Shown piece after piece: positions 59,191 to 64,000 of a stretch of 64,000 nucleotides of DNA. A program made the position numbers and the translations under genes. The notes beneath the pieces were generated by a model that saw only the letters and a program-made list of their open reading frames with translations, ran no database searches and was not told the DNA's origin. Positions within the stretch are counted from its first letter, which is position 1, and each line of letters starts with the position of its first letter. Origin of the DNA: Pelomonas lactea (GTDB lineage Bacteria; Pseudomonadota; Gammaproteobacteria; Burkholderiales; Burkholderiaceae_C); contig NZ_JBIGHX010000003.1 in NCBI RefSeq assembly GCF_043555885.1, positions 124,001 through 188,000 of the forward strand, in the 5' to 3' direction.

Positions 59191-60153
59191 ATGATAGAAG
59201 CCAGCACCCCACCCAAGCCGCTGATCGTGCGCCTGCGCAACTTCGTGGGCGACACGGTGCTGAGCCTGCCGGCGTTGCGGCTGTTGGAGCAGCACGGCTA
59301 CCGGCTTGAGCTGGTGGGCAAGGGCTGGGCGCGCGGGCTGCTGGAAGCCGAGGGCTGGGCGGTGCATGTGCGGCCCGCGAAGCTGGGCGACCGCATCGCG
59401 CAGCTGCGCGCGCTGCGCCAGCGCTTTCGCGCCGAGGACGCCGGGTTCGACCGCCGCTCCAACACGCTGCTGCTGCCCTATGCCTTCTCGGCCGCGCTGG
59501 ATGCGCGGCTGGCCGGGCTCAAGGCCGAGGGCCATGCCGGCGACGGCCGCACGTGGCTGATGCAGCGCGGCCACCCTCGCCGCGACGGGCGGCACACGCT
59601 GGTGGAGTACTGGGAGCTGGCCTGCGACTTCCTGGGCATCCAGGCCGAGCCGCCCGCCGACATCCGCGTCAAGGTCACCGAGGCGCAGCGCGCGCAGGCG
59701 CTGGCCTTGCTGGCTGAACAGGGCCTGGAGGCCGGGCGCTACGTGCTGATCTGCCCGTTCGCGAACGGCCGCGTGGAGTTCCTGGACCGCAGCTGGCCGG
59801 CCTTCCCGGCGTTCGTGCGCCGCCTGCATGCCGACGGCCGCCGGATCGTCATCGTGCCGGGGCCGGCCGAGGTGCAGGGGGCGAAGGACTTGTACCCGGA
59901 TGCCATTCGCCTGGACGGCGTGGCGCTGGGCGTCTACAACGCCTTGCTGCAACTGGCCGGCGTGGTGGTCTCCAACGACACCGGGCCGGCCCACATGGCT
60001 GCCGGCGTCGGCGCTCGGCTGCTCAGCGTGCTGGGGCCGACCGATCCGGCGCGCTGGGCGCCGTGGGGATCGAGCGTGACCGTCATGCGACGCTGGCCTG
60101 AGTGGGTCAGCGTCGATGAGGTGCTGTCAGCCGTGGATCAGGCCTTGCCCTGA
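59191..60153 (+). CDS. Glycosyltransferase family 9 (heptosyltransferase-like)
   Basis: The gene encodes 320 residues from ATG 59191; the upstream frame to 58702 is antisense to the DUF4254 gene. This GT-B fold protein has LIVRLRNFVGDTVLSLPALR at the N-terminus and ICPFANGRVEFLDRSWP, IVIVPGPAEVQGA and VVSNDTGPAHMAAGVG in the donor-binding half. It is of the WaaF/RfaF family that transfers ADP-heptose to the LPS core; the exact linkage is unknown. The 3' end overlaps gpmA by 16 bases, tail to tail. Confidence 0.9.
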   Translation: MIEASTPPKPLIVRLRNFVGDTVLSLPALRLLEQHGYRLELVGKGWARGLLEAEGWAVHVRPAKLGDRIAQLRALRQRFRAEDAGFDRRSNTLLLPYAFSAALDARLAGLKAEGHAGDGRTWLMQRGHPRRDGRHTLVEYWELACDFLGIQAEPPADIRVKVTEAQRAQALALLAEQGLEAGRYVLICPFANGRVEFLDRSWPAFPAFVRRLHADGRRIVIVPGPAEVQGAKDLYPDAIRLDGVALGVYNALLQLAGVVVSNDTGPAHMAAGVGARLLSVLGPTDPARWAPWGSSVTVMRRWPEWVSVDEVLSAVDQALP

Positions 60154-60881
60154 TTCGCGACGGCCGCCGCCGCCTTGGCGGCCGCTTCGGCGTCGCCGAG
60201 GTAGTAGCTCTTGATGGGCTTGAGATTAGCGTCCAGCTCGTAGACGAGCGGGATGCCGTTGGGGATGTTGACGCCGACGATGGCGTCGTCGGCGATGCCG
60301 TCCAGGTACTTCACCAGCGCGCGGATGCTGTTGCCATGCGCGGCGATCAGCACGCGCTGGCCGCTCTGGATAGCGGGCGCGACGGTCTCGTTCCAGAACG
60401 GCAGCACGCGGGCGACCGTGTCCTTCAGGCATTCGGTCAGCGGAATGTCGTTCGGGTCCAGCTTGGCGTAGCGCACATCGCTGCGCTCGCTGCGCGGGTC
60501 GGTCGGCTCCAGCGCCGGCGGCGGCGTGTCGTAGCTGCGGCGCCAGATCAGCACCTGCTCGTCACCGTACTGCTTGGCCATGTCCGCCTTGTTCAGGCCC
60601 TGCAGGCCGCCGTAGTGGCGCTCGTTCAGGCGCCAGGCGTGGCGCACGGGCAGCCAGGTGCGGTCCATCTGGTCCAGCGCGTGCCACAGCGTCCACACGG
60701 CGCGCTTGAGCACCGACGTGTAGGCGATGTCGAAGTCGTAGCCGGCTTCCTTCAGCAGGCGGCCCGCACTCTTGGCCTGTTCCACGCCGGTGGGCGTCAG
60801 GTCCACGTCGGTCCAGCCGGTGAAGCGGTTTTCGAGGTTCCAGGTGGATTCGCCGTGGCGGATGAGGACGAGCTTGTACAT
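60138..60881 (-). CDS. gpmA: 2,3-bisphosphoglycerate-dependent phosphoglycerate mutase
   Basis: This 247-residue glycolytic/gluconeogenic enzyme has the phosphohistidine motif LIRHGESTWNLENRFTGW (residues 6-23), ERHYGGLQGLNKADMAKQYG and AHGNSIRALVKYL. A C-terminal Ala-rich tail is typical of betaproteobacterial GpmA. It is monocistronic by spacing. The 188-base gap to the porin holds both promoters; no unambiguous elements were seen. Confidence 0.96.
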   Translation of the reverse strand: MYKLVLIRHGESTWNLENRFTGWTDVDLTPTGVEQAKSAGRLLKEAGYDFDIAYTSVLKRAVWTLWHALDQMDRTWLPVRHAWRLNERHYGGLQGLNKADMAKQYGDEQVLIWRRSYDTPPPALEPTDPRSERSDVRYAKLDPNDIPLTECLKDTVARVLPFWNETVAPAIQSGQRVLIAAHGNSIRALVKYLDGIADDAIVGVNIPNGIPLVYELDANLKPIKSYYLGDAEAAAKAAAAVANQGKA

Positions 60882-61069
60882 GGAGTGAGAAATGGATGAG
60901 GGCGCCGAAATTGTAGGGAGGCCGCGACGCTCGCCTCAGAAGTGGCCTTCGACTGTGACTCAGTGCGCGTTCCCGTTCGACAGAGGCGGCGCAAACGTTT
61001 GGCGACTCCGAATAATCCGGGTTTTCCCGAGCAAACAAGGCCAACCGTGCCAACTCAAGGAGTCAAACC

Positions 61070-62269
61070 ATGAAGGTCCAAGCCCGACATCGCCTGCTTC
61101 CCCTGCTGCTGGCCCTGGCGGCCGGCGGTGCTTCCGCCGCCGACGGCATGTTCTCGCTGTCCGGCTTCGGCACGCTGGGCCTGGTGCGCACGAGCACCGA
61201 CGACGCCCAGTTCGCGCTGTTCGGCCAGGTGCGCGGCGCCGACAAGGACCCGAGCGCGGAAGTCGACAGCAAGCTGGGCGTGCAGGTCGGCGCCAAGTTC
61301 AACAACGTGTTCTCCGGCACCGTGCAGGTGCTGACCAAGGCCAACGGCAAGGGCAAGTTCGCCCCCGGCGTGGAGTGGGCCTTCCTGAAGGCGCAGGTGA
61401 CGCCGGCCGTGGCCGTGCGCGCCGGCCGCATGGGTGCGCCGTTCTTCGCCGTGTCGGATTTCCGTGACGTGGGCTTTGCCAACACCGCGCTGCGCCCGCC
61501 CAAGGATGTCTACGACCAGGTGCCCGTCAGCCACTTCGACGGTGCCGACGCCAGCTACCAGCTCGCCACGTCGGTGGGTACGCTGACCGGCCAGGTGTTT
61601 GGCGGCAAGGCCTCGGACACGTCGCAGCGCTACAAGGTGGACGTCAAGAGCATGGCCGGCTTCAACGCCACGCTGGAGACCGATGCCGGCCTGACGCTGC
61701 GCCTGGGCTATGCCGAGGGCAAGCTGACGGTGGGCAATGCGGCGCTGAACGGCCTGGTGGCGACGCTGCGCGCGACGCCCTTCGCCAGCGTCGGCAACCA
61801 GCTGGACCCGAACAGCAGCAAGGCCAGCTTCTCCGGCGTGGGCCTGACCTGGGACCAGGGCCAGTGGATCGTCAATGCCGAGTACACGCAGCGCCGCCTC
61901 AAGAGCTTCCTGGCCGACACGGACGGCTGGTACGTGCTGGTGGGCCACCGCTTCGGCCCGGTGACGCCCTACCTGACGGTGTCGGAGGCGCGCACGGTCG
62001 ACAGCAACGTCAACAACACCATTCCGGCCGCGACGCCGCAGCTCGCCGCACTGAAGGCGGCCGTCGACGGCGTCGTCGAAGGCCAGCGCCACACCCAGAA
62101 GACCGTGGCGCTGGGCGCCCGCTGGGACTTTGCCCGCAACTTCGCCTTCAAGGCGCAGTGGGAGAACGTCCGCCCCGACGGCCGCGGCTACTTCATCGTC
62201 ACGAACCCCAACTGGGGCAACGGCAAGACCGTGAACGTGTTCAGCGTCGCGCTGGACACCGTGTTCTGA
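61070..62269 (+). CDS. Outer-membrane porin-like protein
   Basis: The 399-residue protein has a signal peptide (LLPLLLALAAGGASA, cleavage before ADGMF) and repeated amphipathic beta-strands (FSLSGFGTLGLVRTS, AFLKAQVTPAVAVRAGRMGA, WIVNAEYTQRRLKSF). It ends in VNVFSVALDTVF, an aromatic C-terminus suited to beta-barrel assembly. It is probably a trimeric porin or substrate-specific channel of the outer membrane. A good AAGGAG site precedes the ATG. A small periplasmic protein follows after 16 bases. Confidence 0.87.
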   Translation: MKVQARHRLLPLLLALAAGGASAADGMFSLSGFGTLGLVRTSTDDAQFALFGQVRGADKDPSAEVDSKLGVQVGAKFNNVFSGTVQVLTKANGKGKFAPGVEWAFLKAQVTPAVAVRAGRMGAPFFAVSDFRDVGFANTALRPPKDVYDQVPVSHFDGADASYQLATSVGTLTGQVFGGKASDTSQRYKVDVKSMAGFNATLETDAGLTLRLGYAEGKLTVGNAALNGLVATLRATPFASVGNQLDPNSSKASFSGVGLTWDQGQWIVNAEYTQRRLKSFLADTDGWYVLVGHRFGPVTPYLTVSEARTVDSNVNNTIPAATPQLAALKAAVDGVVEGQRHTQKTVALGARWDFARNFAFKAQWENVRPDGRGYFIVTNPNWGNGKTVNVFSVALDTVF

Positions 62270-62285
62270 GCAAGGAAGCAACGCC

Positions 62286-62708
62286 ATGAATCTCAAGCAT
62301 CTCCTCTCCGGCCTGGCGCTGGCCGCCTGCGCCGTCGCTTCCCAGGCGCAGGTCGCCGTCGTCGTGAACCCCAAGAGCGCGGCTGCGGCCATGACCGCCG
62401 ACCAGGTGGCCGGCATCTTCCTCGGCAAGACCTCCACGCTGCCCAGCGGCGCCACCGCCGCGGCGGCAGACCAGGCCGAAGGCTCTGCCGTGCGCGAGCA
62501 GTTCTATGCCAAGGTGGCTGGCAAGCAGGCCGCGCAGGTCAAGGCGGCGTGGTCGCGGCTGGTGTTCTCCGGCAAGGCGACGCCGCCCAAGGAACTGGGC
62601 AGCTCCGCCGAAGTGAAGAAGTTTGTCGCCGCCAACCCGGACGCGATCGGCTACATCGAGAAATCCGCCGTGGACGGCAGCGTCAAGGTCGTGCTGACCG
62701 TCGACTGA
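62286..62708 (+). CDS. Small PstS-like periplasmic phosphate-binding-family protein
   Basis: The 140-residue protein has a signal peptide (LLSGLALAACAVASQAQ, cleavage near residue 21). MTADQVAGIFLGKTSTLPSG and PDAIGYIEKSAVDGSVK resemble one lobe of PstS-type solute-binding proteins. It is much shorter than a full PstS (about 320 residues), so it may bind a ligand weakly or act with another protein. It follows the porin by 16 bases and precedes a chemoreceptor by 64, suggesting a joint uptake/sensing role. Confidence 0.82.
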   Translation: MNLKHLLSGLALAACAVASQAQVAVVVNPKSAAAAMTADQVAGIFLGKTSTLPSGATAAAADQAEGSAVREQFYAKVAGKQAAQVKAAWSRLVFSGKATPPKELGSSAEVKKFVAANPDAIGYIEKSAVDGSVKVVLTVD

Positions 62709-62772
62709 TTTCCGTCCGCAACAGATGATGGCGTGGGGTGCCTGACGCGCCCACCCGCCCAGGAGACAGCGA

Positions 62773-64000
62773 ATGAACGTGAAGACCCGGATCTGGTTGC
62801 TCCCCGCGTTGGCGGCGGCAATCTTTGCCATCGGCATCGTGGTGGTGCTGTTGTTCTCGTCGAGGACATCGGACTCCATCCGTGCGGTGGGCCAGGTGGA
62901 CTACCCCTACCTGGACGCCACCACGCAGTTCGCTGCTCAACTGGAGGCGCTGGGCGCCACCATCCAGAGTGCCGTCGCCGAGGGCGAGAAGAAGCGCCTG
63001 GACGAAGCCAACGAGCGTGCGGCCAGCCTGCGCAAGCTGCTGGCCGCCATCTCGCGCATCGAGGGCAAGGCGGAGGTCGGCAGCCAGCTGACGAAGAGCT
63101 TCGAGGCCTACTTCACGGCGTCGGTGGAGACGGCCGAGCTGTTCCTGGGCATCCGCCAGGGCGACCAGGCGGGCGCCATTCCCAAGATGCAGGCCGCACT
63201 GAAGAAGCTGGAGTCCGAGCTCGCCAGCGCCCGCGTGCAGGCCAGCGAAGGATTCGATGCCGGCCTGGAGCGCGCGCAGAGCGGCGTCTCCGCCAGCCTC
63301 TGGGCCACGGTCATCAGCGGCGTCGTCGTCGTGCTGTGCCTGGGCGGCGGGTCCTTCCTGATCATCGGTGGCGTCTGGCGCCAGCTCGGCGGCGAGCCCG
63401 AGTACGCCCGCGACGTGATGCGTCACATGGCCGACGGCGACCTGTCGCAGGACATCGTCGTGGCGCCGGGCGCCGAGCAGAGCATGCTGGCCGCGGTGCG
63501 CGACATGTCGCGCGGCCTCGCCGCCATCGTCGCCAATGTGCGCACCGGCACCGACTCCATGACGGTGGCTTCGCGCGAGATTGCCGCCGGCAACCAGGAT
63601 CTGTCCGAGCGCACCGAGAAGCAGGCCAGCTCGCTGGAGCAGACCGCCGGCAACATGCAGGCGTTGACCGACACCGTCCGCCAGAGCGCAGATGCCGCGG
63701 CGCAGGCCAACCAGCTGGCCGGCTCGGCGGCCGCCGTCGCGCAGCGTGGCGGCGAGGTCGTCGGCCAGGTGGTCGCGACGATGGACGAGATCAACACCAG
63801 CTCCAAGAAGATCGCCGACATCATCGGCACCATCGACGGCATCGCGTTTCAGACCAACATCCTGGCACTGAACGCGGCCGTGGAGGCGGCCCGTGCCGGC
63901 GAGCAGGGCCGCGGCTTCGCGGTCGTGGCCGGCGAGGTGCGCTCGCTCGCGCAGCGCAGTGCCGAGGCGGCCCGCGAGATCAAGGGCCTGATCGGTGCCA
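62773..64000 (+). CDS. Methyl-accepting chemotaxis protein (3' end outside window)
   Basis: The frame is open from ATG 62773 to the window end (409 codons). AGGAGA precedes the start. The first membrane helix is at residues 8-29 (LPALAAAIFAIGIVVVLLF). A helical periplasmic domain of about 145 residues follows, of four-helix-bundle type. The second helix is near 176-200 (TVISGVVVVLCLGGGSFLII), then HAMP and NQDLSERTEKQASSLEQTA. The signalling tip FQTNILALNAAVEAAR lies near residue 360, ending in SAEAAREIKGLIGA at the edge. The ligand is unknown. Confidence 0.93.
   Translation, partial: MNVKTRIWLLPALAAAIFAIGIVVVLLFSSRTSDSIRAVGQVDYPYLDATTQFAAQLEALGATIQSAVAEGEKKRLDEANERAASLRKLLAAISRIEGKAEVGSQLTKSFEAYFTASVETAELFLGIRQGDQAGAIPKMQAALKKLESELASARVQASEGFDAGLERAQSGVSASLWATVISGVVVVLCLGGGSFLIIGGVWRQLGGEPEYARDVMRHMADGDLSQDIVVAPGAEQSMLAAVRDMSRGLAAIVANVRTGTDSMTVASREIAAGNQDLSERTEKQASSLEQTAGNMQALTDTVRQSADAAAQANQLAGSAAAVAQRGGEVVGQVVATMDEINTSSKKIADIIGTIDGIAFQTNILALNAAVEAARAGEQGRGFAVVAGEVRSLAQRSAEAAREIKGLIGA

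Overview
The window looks like a chromosomal segment of a high-GC betaproteobacterium of the order Burkholderiales, probably near the Roseateles/Mitsuaria/Leptothrix/Rubrivivax group. This rests on gene content and order (ubiJ-ubiB, rubredoxin-pilGHIJ-chpA, algH-ruvX-pyrR-pyrB-pyrX, thiD-hemL-mpl), on an EpsL/EpsB-type exopolysaccharide locus of the kind found in exosortase/PEP-CTERM organisms, and on one PEP-CTERM protein. No rRNA, tRNA, CRISPR array, insertion sequence or prophage was seen. No stretch longer than 300 bases lacks a gene.

Region 1 (1-24.5 kb) is an exopolysaccharide/cell-surface locus. It opens with the 3' part of an exported WbsX/GH99-like protein and a DUF1972 glycosyltransferase. 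Three exported proteins follow: a lipoprotein built from phage tail-spike-like modules, a Tat-exported DUF1501 protein, and a giant lipoprotein with about eleven CBM36/60-like repeats in front of a DUF1800 domain. The giant gene holds a 1288-bp near-perfect internal duplication. A plus-strand group then makes UDP-glucuronate and UDP-galacturonate and includes a sugar-phosphate nucleotidyltransferase. A minus-strand operon (epsB-epsL-galE-manC-rfbB-rfbD-rfbA-rfbC) starts the lipid-linked repeat unit and supplies UDP-Gal, GDP-Man and dTDP-rhamnose. The two groups converge on a strong bidirectional terminator.

Region 2 (24.6-36.1 kb) is housekeeping: ubiJ-ubiB, a sodium:solute symporter, an FmdB zinc ribbon protein, a DUF502 membrane protein, aspS, one PEP-CTERM protein, the thiD-like-hemL-mpl operon, and a rubredoxin too short for a length-filtered gene search. 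A 58-bp tandem repeat has copied the 3' end of mpl.

Region 3 (36.1-51.8 kb) is signalling: the Pil-Chp chemosensory operon of twitching motility (pilG, pilH, pilI, pilJ, chpA), followed after 4 bp by a diguanylate cyclase with an intact I-site. Next come a CHASE3 histidine kinase with its NarL-type regulator, a receiver protein with a dead GGDEF domain, and a soluble chemoreceptor with reversed domain order and a likely frame break at its start.

Region 4 (51.8-64 kb) holds phrB, then the overlapping operon algH-ruvX-pyrR-pyrB-pyrX-acyltransferase, in which the dihydroorotase homologue has lost its metal-binding histidines. It continues with an Hyi-like isomerase and a DUF4254 gene, a GT9 glycosyltransferase, gpmA, a porin, a small PstS-like periplasmic protein, and a chemoreceptor cut by the window end.

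Long open frames opposite most genes are consequences of high GC at third codon positions and are left out.
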